A stretch of DNA of 64,000 bases. Origin: Streptomyces sp. DT2A-34 (lineage in GTDB: Bacteria; Actinomycetota; Actinomycetes; Streptomycetales; Streptomycetaceae). A program made the position numbers and the translations under genes. The number at the start of each line of letters is the position of its first letter. Positions within the stretch are counted from its first letter, which is position 1. This document shows, piece by piece, positions 9,354 to 17,783 of this stretch. The DNA lies in assembly GCF_030499515.1 (NCBI RefSeq), contig NZ_JASTWJ010000001.1, positions 3,018,001 to 3,082,000 on the forward strand, given 5' to 3'. The notes under the pieces are model-generated. The model searched no databases and was not told the origin of the DNA. It saw nothing but the letters and a program-made list of their open reading frames with translations.

Positions 9354-10745
9354 TTACCCGACGTCGAGACGCAGGAGGTCCTCCTCCGTCTCACGGCGGA
9401 CGATCACCCGGGCCTCGCCGTCGTTCACGGCGACGACCGGCGGCCGCAGCACGTGGTTGTAGTTGCTGGCCATGGACCGGCAGTAGGCACCCGTCGCCGG
9501 TACGGCGATGAGGTCACCCGGTGCCAGGTCGGCGGGAAGGAACGCGTCCTTCACGACGATGTCCCCGCTCTCGCAGTGCTTGCCGACGACACGGGCGAGC
9601 ATGGGCTCGGCGTCGGAGGTGCGCGAGACGAGGGCGACGCTGTACTCGGCGTCGTACAGCGCCGTACGGATGTTGTCGGACATGCCGCCGTCGACGGAGA
9701 CGTACGTCCGCAGCCCGTCGAGGGGCTTGATGGTGCCGACCTCGTAGAGCGTGAAGGCGGTCGGCCCGACGATGGCGCGCCCGGGCTCGACGGAGATCCG
9801 GGGAGTACGGAGGCGGGCGACCTCGCACTCGCGGGTGACGATCTCGGTGAGCGCCTTGGCGATCTCGTGGGGTTCGCGGGGGTCGTCGTCACTCGTGTAC
9901 GCGATACCGAGGCCACCCCCGAGGTCGATCTCGGGAAGCTCGACGCCGTGCTCGTCGCGGATGTCCTTCAGCAGCCCGACGACGCGGTGCGCGGCCACCT
10001 CGAACCCGGACATGTCGAAGATCTGCGACCCGATGTGGCTGTGAATGCCGATGAGCTCCAGCCCGTCGAGCTTCAGCGCACGCCGCACGGCCTCGGCGGC
10101 CTGCCCCCCGGCGAGCGGGATGCCGAACTTCTGGTCCTCATGGGCGGTGGCGATGTACTCGTGCGTATGCGCCTCGACCCCGACGGTGATCCGGATCTGG
10201 ACGCGCTGCCGCTTGCCGAGTTCCTGCGCGATGTGGGCGACGCGGACGATCTCCTGGAAGGAGTCGAGGACGATACGCCCGACGCCGGCCTCGATGGCCC
10301 GGTGGATCTCTTCCTTGGACTTGTTGTTGCCGTGGAAGGCGATGCGGTCGGCGGGCATGCCGGCCGAGAGGGCGGTGGCGAGCTCGCCCCCGGAGCACAC
10401 ATCCAGGTTGAGCCCTTCCTCGTGCAGCCACCGTACGACGGCACGGGAGAGGAACGCCTTGCCGGCGTAGAACACGTCGGCGTCGGACCCGAAGGCGCCG
10501 CGCCAGGCCCGCGCCCGGGCCCGGAAGTCGGCCTCGTCGAGGAAGTAGGCCGGGGTGCCGTGCTGTTCGGCGAGCGTCTTCACGTCGACACCGCCGACGG
10601 TGACGACGCCGTCGGCGTTACGGGCGACGGTCTGGGCCCACACCTTCGGGTCGAGGGCGTTGAGGTCGGTGGGCGGGGCGGAGTAGTGCCCCTCGGGGAG
10701 GACGTCGGCGTGGCGGGGCCCGGCGGGGTGGGCGGAACGGCTCAT
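9354..10745 (-). CDS. lysA: Diaminopimelate decarboxylase
   Basis: Last step of lysine synthesis: decarboxylates meso-diaminopimelate. 463 aa, ATG at 10745. A fold-type III (alanine-racemase-like barrel) PLP enzyme with the Schiff-base lysine in FYAGKAF, the phosphate loop DLGGGLGIAY, the histidine motif IGIHSHIGSQ and the CESGD motif that brings the partner-subunit cysteine. The ribosome site is weak. The gene lies 17 bp after the ArgS-like gene, so the two are probably co-transcribed, matching the argS-lysA pairing known in actinobacteria. Confidence 0.96.
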   Translation of the reverse strand: MSRSAHPAGPRHADVLPEGHYSAPPTDLNALDPKVWAQTVARNADGVVTVGGVDVKTLAEQHGTPAYFLDEADFRARARAWRGAFGSDADVFYAGKAFLSRAVVRWLHEEGLNLDVCSGGELATALSAGMPADRIAFHGNNKSKEEIHRAIEAGVGRIVLDSFQEIVRVAHIAQELGKRQRVQIRITVGVEAHTHEYIATAHEDQKFGIPLAGGQAAEAVRRALKLDGLELIGIHSHIGSQIFDMSGFEVAAHRVVGLLKDIRDEHGVELPEIDLGGGLGIAYTSDDDPREPHEIAKALTEIVTRECEVARLRTPRISVEPGRAIVGPTAFTLYEVGTIKPLDGLRTYVSVDGGMSDNIRTALYDAEYSVALVSRTSDAEPMLARVVGKHCESGDIVVKDAFLPADLAPGDLIAVPATGAYCRSMASNYNHVLRPPVVAVNDGEARVIVRRETEEDLLRLDVG

Positions 10746-10762
10746 GACTGTCGTGGGCTCTC

Positions 10763-11836
10763 TCAGAGGTGTTCGGGTGCGTCGATGCCGAGCAGGGACA
10801 GGCCACCGGCCAGCACCGTCCCGGCGGCTTCGGCGAGGGCGAGCCGGGCGCGGTGGGTGGCCGAGGGTTTCTCCGCACCGCGGGGCAGGACGGCGGGCAG
10901 CAGAGGGAGGACGGCATCGGCGACGGTGACGAGGTGCCGGGCGAGACGGTCGGGGGCGCGGTCCGCTGCCGCTCGGGCCAGGACGCGGGGGTGGTCGGCG
11001 AGGGCGGCGAGGAGGGGGTACGCGTCCTCGCCGGGACCGGGTTGCCCGGGTTGGCCTGGTTGCCCGGGCTCAGGGGCGAAGCCGAGGTCGGCGGCGTTGC
11101 GGCCGAGGGCCCGGGTGCGGGCGTGGGCGTAGCGGACGCGGAAGAGGGGGTTGCCCTCGCGCTGGACGAGGTGGTCCTCGGTGATGCGAGGCCGGTCGTG
11201 GGCGGCCGGGTGCAGCAGGGCCCAGCGGGCGGCGTCGCGGCCGAGCGGGAGGGGGTCGGCGGGGGCGGGCACCGGACGCACGAGGAAGTGGGGAGGGGCC
11301 GGCGAGTCCTGCGCGCCGTGCGCGTCGACACGTACGCCCAGGATGTCGGCCCACTGGGGGTCGAGCGCGGCCTCGCAACGCGTGCGGACGAGGGCGCCCT
11401 GGGACCGCAGGATCCGGGCGACGGCGTCCATCACGACCACCGCCCGTACCTCGCGGGGGCAGTACAGCGACACGACGTCCGCGGAGGGGCCGTGGGCGTG
11501 CCCGTACCGGGTGCCGCGCCGCAGGATCTCCTCGACGAGCGCGACGGGCGCGGCGCCGCCCAGGCTGATGTTGAGGAAGCCGGGCCCGGTGACGACGACG
11601 TCGGCGACACCGTCCACGCCGGCGAGGTGCGGCCGCAGGATCTCGGCGACGCGCAGGGGCGGCTGTCCGGCAGGGCGGGCGAGCTGGAGGGCGATGTTGG
11701 TGGCGTAGTCACCACACCCACCGGGCCCGGGAGCGCTCACCACGGCCCGCTCCGGCACGGTGACACGCAGCTCCCCCTCATCGACAGCACGACGCACCGC
11801 GCGCAGCACGGTACGGGAGAGCTCGACGGGGGTCAC
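10763..11836 (-). CDS. ArgS-like protein with DALR anticodon-binding domain, no synthetase catalytic motifs
   Basis: 357 aa from a GTG at 11836. The N-terminus matches the arginyl-tRNA synthetase Add-1 domain (NIALQLA, then VTGPGFLNISLGG). The C-terminal 120 residues form a DALR-type helical anticodon-binding domain. The middle is only about 120 residues, where ArgS has a Rossmann core of several hundred. The HIGH-like motif is replaced by YCPREVRAVVV and no KMSKS-like motif is seen. The protein should therefore bind tRNA or act as a regulator rather than charge tRNA. It sits directly upstream of lysA, where other actinobacteria carry argS, and 0.9 kb from a tRNA-Arg gene. Function is not established. 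Confidence 0.75.
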   Translation of the reverse strand: MTPVELSRTVLRAVRRAVDEGELRVTVPERAVVSAPGPGGCGDYATNIALQLARPAGQPPLRVAEILRPHLAGVDGVADVVVTGPGFLNISLGGAAPVALVEEILRRGTRYGHAHGPSADVVSLYCPREVRAVVVMDAVARILRSQGALVRTRCEAALDPQWADILGVRVDAHGAQDSPAPPHFLVRPVPAPADPLPLGRDAARWALLHPAAHDRPRITEDHLVQREGNPLFRVRYAHARTRALGRNAADLGFAPEPGQPGQPGQPGPGEDAYPLLAALADHPRVLARAAADRAPDRLARHLVTVADAVLPLLPAVLPRGAEKPSATHRARLALAEAAGTVLAGGLSLLGIDAPEHL

Positions 11837-12007
11837 GGGACAAGCGTAGGGGAGGAGGGGGGTGGGTATGCGAATGGGTTTGGGCGGGGTCCCGCGATGT
11901 GGACGGGTGGGGGCGTGGGTCAGCGGGGGTGGGGCGGACGGGGTACGGGGGCCTTGTACGGCGCGGGCCGCGCAACGTTGTCTGCGGCCGCGCTGCCGGC
12001 AGGAGTG

Positions 12008-12523
12008 TCAGCCGCCGGTGCGCCCGGCGGCCTCACCGGCGCCGAAGACGCTCCCGAATACGATCTCGCCGCCCCCCGCGGCCTCGGCCCTACTCTCGGC
12101 GTTCCCGCCCCGCTCTCCACTCAGCTCCGCGCCCCTCTCCCCGCTCCTCTCCCGCTCGATCAACCGCCGTACGAGGCTGACGAGTTCGCCGGGCTCGAAG
12201 GGCTTGGCGAGGAAGGCGTCGACGCCGACGTCGAGGCCGCTGTCGACCTCGTACTGGGTGCAGGCGCTGACGATGGCGAGGGGTAGATCGCGGGTACGGG
12301 GGTCGGCACGCAGCCGCGCGGCGGTCCGCAGCCCGTCGAGCCGCGGCATGACGACATCCAGGGTGACCGCATCGGGCCGCACCTGATGAACGACATCCAG
12401 ACACTCGGCACCATCGGCCGCGGTCACCACCTCGAACCCCTCCAGTTCGAGATTGACCCTGATCAGCTGCCGGATGACCTTGTTGTCGTCCACAACAAGC
12501 ACCCGGCCCGACGCCCCTGGCAC
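12008..12523 (-). CDS. Single-domain response regulator
   Basis: CheY-like receiver of 171 aa. The GTG at 12523 starts a few residues before the first strand (VLVVDDNKVIRQLI). The frame stays open through the tRNA to 12769, but that extension is only the reverse of the tRNA. Receiver residues are present: the acidic pair DD, the phospho-acceptor Asp in VTLDVVMPRLDG, the Ser of IVSAC and Lys in FLAKPFEPGEL. The tail after residue 125 is Gly/Glu/Ala-rich and has no DNA-binding or output domain. No histidine kinase lies nearby, so its partner is unknown. Confidence 0.8.
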   Translation of the reverse strand: MPGASGRVLVVDDNKVIRQLIRVNLELEGFEVVTAADGAECLDVVHQVRPDAVTLDVVMPRLDGLRTAARLRADPRTRDLPLAIVSACTQYEVDSGLDVGVDAFLAKPFEPGELVSLVRRLIERERSGERGAELSGERGGNAESRAEAAGGGEIVFGSVFGAGEAAGRTGG

Positions 12524-12696
12524 AACTCGAGAGTAGGTCGAGACCGGCCACCGCGTCCGGGTTTTCCCCACTTCCACCCCCTGAGGACGAGCCACCCCAG
12601 GTCGCGCCCGGTGCCACCACCCGGGAAACCGTTCATGAACACCCCGGAGGAACTGGTAGGGTTCTACCCGTCGCCGCCAAGCAAGGCGCCCGACAC

Positions 12697-12768
12697 GCCC
12701 CCGTAGCTCAGGGGATAGAGCAACGGCCTCCGGAGCCGTGTGCGCAGGTTCGAATCCTGCCGGGGGCA
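12697..12768 (+). tRNA. tRNA-Arg (anticodon CCG)
   Basis: A full cloverleaf can be drawn. The acceptor GCCCCCG pairs with CGGGGGC, the D arm is GCTC...GAGC, the anticodon stem ACGGC/GCCGT encloses loop CTCCGGA (anticodon CCG), and the T arm is CAGG-TTCGAAT-CCTG. No CCA is encoded. Its 3' half is the left attachment site of the integrated element that follows. Confidence 0.95.
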
Positions 12769-12769
12769 C
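12725..12769 (+). repeat. attL: tRNA-Arg 3' half shared with 18108-18152
   Basis: Forty-five identical bases, running from the anticodon arm to just past the discriminator base of tRNA-Arg, recur in direct orientation at 18108-18152. Bases outside the match differ on both sides. This is the expected product of site-specific integration into a tRNA gene that leaves the tRNA intact. Confidence 0.9.
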
Positions 12770-12786
12770 CCTTTCTGAGGTGCCTA

Positions 12787-12826
12787 AAGACCCCGTGACC
12801 AGCGAGTTCGCTGAGTACGGGGTCTT
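12787..12826 (+). terminator. Hairpin after tRNA-Arg
   Basis: A 10-bp stem AAGACCCCGT/ACGGGGTCTT with a nested inner stem begins 18 bp after the tRNA and could end its transcript. It belongs to the element, because the original downstream terminator now lies beyond attR. Confidence 0.55.
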
Positions 12827-12871
12827 CGCGTATGTGCAGCCGTATGCCGCTCTGAGCGGCTCTATGTCGGC

Positions 12872-12893
12872 GTCCGTGGACTATTCGTGGACA
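12872..12893. repeat. Inner-end repeat copy 1 (CCGTGGAC-TAT-CCGTGGAC type)
   Basis: A 22-bp sequence matching 18026-18047 at 21 of 22 positions, in direct orientation. Each copy is itself a double CCGTGGAC motif around a 3-bp spacer. It sits about 100 bp inside attL; the partner sits about 60 bp inside attR. This fits arm-type binding sites for the integrase or excisionase, which is inference. Confidence 0.6.
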
Positions 12894-12986
12894 CGATCTT
12901 GAGGCATCGTCCCTGGTCAGCCTCAGGAACGGCGAAGGCCCCCGGACGAATCCAGGGGCGTGAAGCCTAGCGCGGCGCGTATGGCA

Positions 12987-13394
12987 TCACTCGTACTCGC
13001 GCAACAGCTCTTCGATCTTGCGGTTGGCGATCTCCTGCCGACCGTCGATGCACTTCGCGTAGCGGCTCAGGAGGACCTCAACACTGTTGCCCGCGCGCTC
13101 GGCGACCTCGGTCGCGTCCACGCCGGAGTTGAGCCAGGTCGACAGTGCCGAGTGCCGCAGGTCGTACGGGCGGGCGGCGAGCGGGGAGGCCAAAACGGCC
13201 GGCGGGAGTGCCAGCGCGCGAGCCTCCTGCCAGACCCGGAAGTACGTCGAGGAGCCGACCACTCCCCCGCGCTCGTTGGTGAACAGGCGTCCGTCATCAG
13301 CTACACCGAAGGTGTCGATGTGATCCCGCAGGATCGCAACGAGATGAGGCGGAATCGGCACGGGCCGGACCTCTTCCACGGGCCGGTTCTTTAG
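12987..13394 (-). pseudogene. Tyrosine-recombinase (integrase), C-terminal part, cut by IS701-like element
   Basis: About 135 C-terminal residues of a phage-type integrase. The segment with RPYDLRHSALSTWL carries the H/Y-xx-R box, and LLSRYAK carries the tyrosine nucleophile. The catalytic domain starts abruptly at the IS left end (13395), and codons before KNRPVEEV come from the IS. Sequence right of the IS does not continue the gene in the same frame: the frame has stops and reaches the toxin-like gene within about 50 bp. The 5' part is therefore lost, not just displaced. Its place next to attL marks it as the element's own integrase. Confidence 0.85.
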
Positions 13395-13533
13395 TACTCC
13401 AGCAGGATTTCGCTGTCTGACCTGGTCTTTCGCCGGTGGCGGGAGTGTAGCGGGACTTCGATCGTGCGGGGGCGGTCTCACGGAGACCGCCCCTCGATCG
13501 TGCGACAACGCCGCAGGAAGTGACAGCGGCGGG
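13395..13533 (+). repeat. Left terminal inverted repeat of the IS701-like element
   Basis: Pairs with 14837-14976. Within it lies a smaller palindrome (GGGCGGTCTC-acg-GAGACCGCCC, about 13470-13492) able to form a strong hairpin. This would shield the transposase start at 13520 from outside transcription. Confidence 0.9.
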
Positions 13534-14770
13534 GCAGCCTCCAAGGGTGATCACCGAGTATGCCGCCGCGCAGTGGGCCCTCGAACTGGACGATCTCTTC
13601 CTGACCATCGGGCATCGGTTCGGCCGGGTCGAGCTCCGCCGCCGCATGCGTGACTACGTACGCGGGCTGCTCGCTCCGGTGGCCCGCAAGAACAGCTGGC
13701 AGCTGGCCGAACAGGCTGGCCACCGCACGCCCGACGGCCTGCAGCACCTTCTCGCCGGATCGAAGTGGGAGGCCGATGACATCCGCGACGACCTGCAGGA
13801 ATACGTCGCCGACAAGATCGGCGAGGCTGGCGGCGTGCTGATCATCGACGACACCGGGTTCATCAAGAAGGGCACCACCTCAGCCGGGGTCCAGCGCCAG
13901 TACTCCGGAACTGCCGGCCGGACCGAGAACTGCCAGATCGGCGTCTTCGCCGCCTACGCCTCCGCCCACGGCCGGGCTCTGGTCGACCGTGAGCTCTACC
14001 TCCCGAAGTCCTGGACTGAGGACCGGGAACGCTGCCGCACCGCAAGGGTCCCCGACGAGCGGGAGTTCGCCACCAAAGGCGAACTGGCCAGGCGCATGGT
14101 GCTGCGGGCCCTCGCCTCGCCGCTGCCCATTGCCTGGGTCACTGCGGATTCCGCCTACGGTCAGGACAACCGATTCCGCCGGCTGCTGGAGCAGTCGGGT
14201 GTCGGCTACGTATTGGCCGTCCCCAAGTCCCAGTTCAGCGTGGGCTGTTCACGGATCGAGGGCCTATTCGCGCAGGCCCCGGACGAAGCGTGGGAGAAGA
14301 TCTCCTGCGGCGACGGCGCGAAGGGGCCCCGCGTTTACCACTGGGCAGCGGTGCGGCTGCCGGCCGTCGCCGAGTTCGACTATCAGGGCGAGGTCCCCTA
14401 CCGGATGCGGTGGGCACTGGCCCGGCGCAGTATCAGCAAGCCCGAGGAGATCGCCTACTACCTCGCCTACACGCCCCTTCAGGTCACCGTCCAGGAGCTG
14501 GTGCGGGTCGCCGGGGCGCGCTGGGCGATCGAGGAGTGCTTCCAGGCCGCGAAGAACGAATGCGGCCTGGACCAGTACGAGGTCCGCCGTTACACGGGCT
14601 GGTATCGGCACATCACTTTGGCCATGCTCGCGCACGCTTTCCTGGCCGCCACGGCGCACCAGCCCTGGGAAAAGGGGGCGGAACAGGTGATACAACCGGG
14701 GCCATCGGGCTCACAGTGGCGGAGGTTCGGCGACTCCTGGCAGCTTGTCGTGCCCGGCCCCTGCACCTGA
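13520..14770 (+). CDS. IS701-family DDE transposase, C-terminus possibly reached by -1 frameshift
   Basis: 416 aa from GTG 13520, which lies inside the left inverted repeat; a later start is possible. Characteristic IS701 blocks are present: VLIIDDTGFIKKGTTSAGVQRQYSG (first catalytic Asp), WVTADSAYGQD (second Asp), and WAIEECFQAAKNECGLDQYEV (catalytic Glu). The zero frame ends with about 30 residues unlike the family. The -1 frame continues from about 14677 to 14892 with family-like sequence (LTVAEVRRLLA, then a basic HWSRW-like tail). The switch point coincides with the heptamer A-AAG-GGG at 14671-14677. This is either programmed frameshifting or a single-base lesion. Confidence 0.88.
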   Translation: MTAAGQPPRVITEYAAAQWALELDDLFLTIGHRFGRVELRRRMRDYVRGLLAPVARKNSWQLAEQAGHRTPDGLQHLLAGSKWEADDIRDDLQEYVADKIGEAGGVLIIDDTGFIKKGTTSAGVQRQYSGTAGRTENCQIGVFAAYASAHGRALVDRELYLPKSWTEDRERCRTARVPDEREFATKGELARRMVLRALASPLPIAWVTADSAYGQDNRFRRLLEQSGVGYVLAVPKSQFSVGCSRIEGLFAQAPDEAWEKISCGDGAKGPRVYHWAAVRLPAVAEFDYQGEVPYRMRWALARRSISKPEEIAYYLAYTPLQVTVQELVRVAGARWAIEECFQAAKNECGLDQYEVRRYTGWYRHITLAMLAHAFLAATAHQPWEKGAEQVIQPGPSGSQWRRFGDSWQLVVPGPCT

Positions 14771-14836
14771 GCGGACACCGCGGACGACACCACGCGCTGA
14801 GCTGGTCGAACTGGCGCCGCCGACGCCAAGCAGTCG

Positions 14837-14976
14837 CCCGCCGCTGTCACTTCCTGCGGCGTTGTCGCACGATCGAGGGGCGGTCTCCGTGAGACCGCCC
14901 CCGCACGATCGAAGTCCCGCTACACTCCCGCCACCGGCGAAAGACCAGGTCAGACAGCGAAATCCTGCTGGAGTAT
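14837..14976 (-). repeat. Right terminal inverted repeat of the IS701-like element
   Basis: Inverse copy of 13395-13533 with one extra A (four instead of three in the CGAAAAG stretch near 14940). Confidence 0.9.
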
Positions 14977-15027
14977 TAGTACTCCAGCCGTAGATCGTGA
15001 TCTCGATGGTGAGTGGCGCCTCTCCGC

Positions 15028-15432
15028 CTACCCGAGTTCACCGAGACGGAGGGCGTCCCTTATCTCGCTGAGCTTCGCGGTTGTCGCCGGGGTCCGTTCC
15101 TTCGCCTGTTCGCCGAGACGGAGGGCGTCCTCAATCTCGCTGAGCTTCGCGGAGGACAGGACGCCCGCCCGCTCGATCAGGTCGTCCTGGGACACGGTGG
15201 TCAGCCACGTGCAGGGGGTAAAGCCCGGGCGCGGGAACGCGAACCGCAGCACACCTTCAAAGGGCAGTCCTTCCATGGCACCTACTTGCACTTCGACGCC
15301 CAGACCGCTGATGTCGACGCCCGCAGGAGTGACGACCTGCATCGCTCGGATCCTGGACGCGTCGTCTGCCGCCAGCAGTACGACCAGCCGCCGCTCGTCG
15401 AACTCCACCCACCAGACTTCGCCACGTTGCAC
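15028..15432 (-). CDS. PemK/MazF-like toxin-family protein
   Basis: 134 aa. The GTG at 15432 follows GGAGGACAT, and the family's N-terminal signature (QRGEVWWVEFD) begins at once. The body has the pattern of PemK/MazF endoribonuclease-fold proteins: a short first strand, then VVLLAAD, a central variable part, and a strand with TTVSQDDLIERAG followed by helix AKLSEIEDAL. No antitoxin gene is adjacent, and the usual catalytic Arg/Thr positions are not obvious, so activity is uncertain. The C-terminus carries a second copy of AKLSEI-DALRLGE, an exact-length tandem duplication. It is cargo of the tRNA-Arg element. Confidence 0.6.
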   Translation of the reverse strand: MQRGEVWWVEFDERRLVVLLAADDASRIRAMQVVTPAGVDISGLGVEVQVGAMEGLPFEGVLRFAFPRPGFTPCTWLTTVSQDDLIERAGVLSSAKLSEIEDALRLGEQAKERTPATTAKLSEIRDALRLGELG

Positions 15433-15521
15433 ATGTCCTCCTGACTCAGGACGGCAGGCGGAACTGCGCGACCCTGACGCGTTGTGGAGACGGGTGCGGC
15501 CACCGTTGATCATCGTGAGTT

Positions 15522-16390
15522 GTGTGGACTGACGAAGAGACGGTGGCCGCAGGTCACAGCATAGAACCCACCCGTTGGCGGGACGCGTTCGAGGGCCTGA
15601 TGGGCCGGATCGCGGGGCGCTTCGCCCGGGTCGAACCCCGGCGCAGGGCGGCGCGGTTGGTGTTCGGTCTATTGGCCGACCTGCCGCGCAAGAACTGCTG
15701 GACCATCGCCGAGTGGGCTGGCGAGACCACTCCGGACGGCATGCAGCACCTGTTGGGCAGGGCCAAGTGGGATGCCGATCAGGTCCGCGACGACGTGTGC
15801 GGCTACGTGGTGGAGCACCTGCACGACGACCGGGCGGTGCTGGTCGTCGACGAGACCGGCGATGTGAAGAAGGGCACTGGCACGGTCGGCGTCCAGCGCC
15901 AATACACCGGTACTGCCGGCCGGATCGAGAACTCCCAAGTCGCCGTCTACCTGGTTTACGCAGGCAAGCGCGGCCACGCCGCAGTGGACCGGGAACTCTA
16001 CGTTCCGCGCTGCTGGACCTCCGACCCCGACCGCTGCCGCGCCGCGGGCCTTGCCGAGGAAACCACCTTCGCCACCAAGCCGGAGCTGGTCGTATGGTCG
16101 CCCGGTTCCTGGACGCCGGCCACCAGGCCGCATGGGTTGCCGGCGACGAGGTCTACGGCGGCAACCCGAAGCTGCGAACCGCACTGGAGGAACGCGGCAC
16201 CGGCTACGTCCTCGCGGTGGCCTGCTCGCACGAAGTCACCACCGGTGCGGGGAAGTTCCGTGCGGACATCTTGGCCAAGAAGGTGCCCAAGCGGGCCTGG
16301 CAGAAGCTCTCCGCAGGGGCCGGGGCCAAGGGCCACCGCGTCTACAACTGGGCAGTCATCGACCTCCCCGACCCCCGCCCCGGGAGTCGT
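15522..16390 (+). pseudogene. IS701-family transposase remnant, frameshifted and truncated
   Basis: Homologous to the intact IS701 transposase upstream but clearly a different element (for example VLVVDETGDVKKGTGTVGVQRQY). The first frame runs to about 16098; family-like sequence continues in another frame from MVARFLDAG (after a small deletion around 16090-16100) through WVAGDEVYGG. It then ends near PDPRPGSRH at about 16385 without the C-terminal Glu block. No inverted repeats are visible. Confidence 0.85.
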
Positions 16391-16493
16391 CACCTTGAGT
16401 GCCAGACGCCCCATACCTCCTTCACTACGATCGAGGTGTGCTGCGGTGCATGCTTGAAACAACTTGCGAAGAGGAGCGGGACTCGACACGCCT

Positions 16494-17357
16494 ATGGAAA
16501 CCGCACTTGCTGTCACAGCAATCGTTATATCGATTGCGACCGCTGTCGCTGAACATGCCCGATGGCGAAGAGAGGGAGGCAAGGTAATCGTCAAGGCTTC
16601 AACAGCAATAGTAGGACCGTTCGAAGACGGCACAAGCCGCTCGTGCGTTTGTGTTCACGCCGTCAACATCGGGCGCGGAACCGCAGTAATCATGAGTTGG
16701 GGGCTTGCAGATCCGTAAGGACGCTTCTCGATAGGCCCTTCGGGAAGTTGGAGTCACGGCCCTGGGACGCCTACCGTGCTGTCACCAGAAAATCCTGAAG
16801 CCTTCTGGAAGCTCGACTACCAGGAGCAGAAAACGAGCCTTCAAAACGCTCACCCTGGAGTCCCGCACACGCTTCAGGCGTTCGTGCGACTCCCTGGGAG
16901 CAAAATGGCGCGTTCAAGAAACATGGTGAGTCTGGGCAGGCCGGACGCTGTACGCCTGACCGTGCGCGAGCGGTGGGACAAATTCAGGAGTGCTGGAATT
17001 TTCGGCATGACGTATCGGCCCGGTTACGATGGCCAGCCTCACAAATTTGAAGTGCTCGCCACAGGCCCTCGCGCTGCTCGCGATCTTGTTGTAGATGTGG
17101 TACGCGACTTTAGTCGAGGCCAGGAGCCGCTTACTGACGGCGCCTACGTCTCACTCAAGCGCAGGCGCCTAAGGAAAGGAAAAACCCTTCAGGTTCAGAT
17201 TCCTCAGGCCGCATATGGGCAAAATCTATACTTCCGGGTTAGCTGGAAGAGTGGGGGCGCACGTCGAGAGTTCCGTTCTGGCATTCCGGAGCGCCAAGCC
17301 CTGGATTCCGCCGCCACTCAACTGCGGGCCCAAAGAGGGGGCGTAGCGGAACCCTAA
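16494..17357 (+). pseudogene. Hypothetical membrane-anchored protein, split by an in-frame TAA
   Basis: Two open stretches in the same frame, 16494-16718 and 16776-17357, are separated by a single TAA (16716-16718) and 19 further sense codons. The first part has one N-terminal membrane helix (ALAVTAIVISIATAVA) and a beta-rich segment ending in MSWGLADP. The second starts with a GTG (LSPENPEAFWKLD) and has a beta-rich then basic C-terminus. Length and frame continuity suggest one former gene of about 287 codons. Alternatively the downstream 193 aa may be translated from GTG 16776. Not recognised; no function offered. Confidence 0.5.
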
Positions 17358-17783
17358 GCCAGCGGGCTCCCACACCCCACAGGCCCGGAGGTGCCAGCCA
17401 CGCGGGCAGTTCGACGGAGCTGGGCGGCGATCGCCGCAGTTCCGCCCATAGAGCCCGAATCACCAGGAAGACCGTCCCAACGACAGCCCCGCGCGAGTGT
17501 GACCCATTTCACCTTCAAGGCCATGCCGCCGGGTCGGCCGTCAGTTCGTGTAGATACACAAACAAGGCCTGTCCAGGGTTTTTGCTATTTGGAATCTGGA
17601 ATTCGGCGTTGCCGCGACAACCCAAAATCAATAGTACTCTGACCTGCAGTTTCTCAAACTGAGAATATGTCACCATCGACCGTCCGGAGGGTGCTGTGAC
17701 GTCGTGCTCCAAGCAACGGAAAGGGTGCCTGCACCTCCCCGCAAAAGAAGATCAGGCACCCCTGTCGAGCCCAAGGAGCAAGC
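17358..17783. other. Non-coding stretch inside the element
   Basis: About 425 bp with no frame having a ribosome site or family resemblance. G+C is lower than the surroundings near 17570-17680. Nothing further is recognised. Confidence 0.4.

Larger units (their letters stand above)
13395..14976 (+). mobile_element. IS701-family insertion sequence, 1582 bp, TTAG target duplication
   Basis: The ends are inverted repeats of 139-140 bp (13395-13533 and 14837-14976) that differ by one base insertion. TTAG occurs at 13391-13394 and again at 14977-14980. A 4-bp YTAG duplication is what IS701-family elements produce. One transposase gene fills the interior. Near-identical ends imply recent insertion or recent homogenisation. 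Confidence 0.92.

Noticed and set aside
12524..12769. N-terminal extension of the response regulator through the tRNA
   Set aside because: The extra residues are the antisense of tRNA-Arg and its promoter.
17391..17642. 83-codon frame in the element
   Set aside because: No ribosome site, no resemblance, Pro/Arg-rich random composition.
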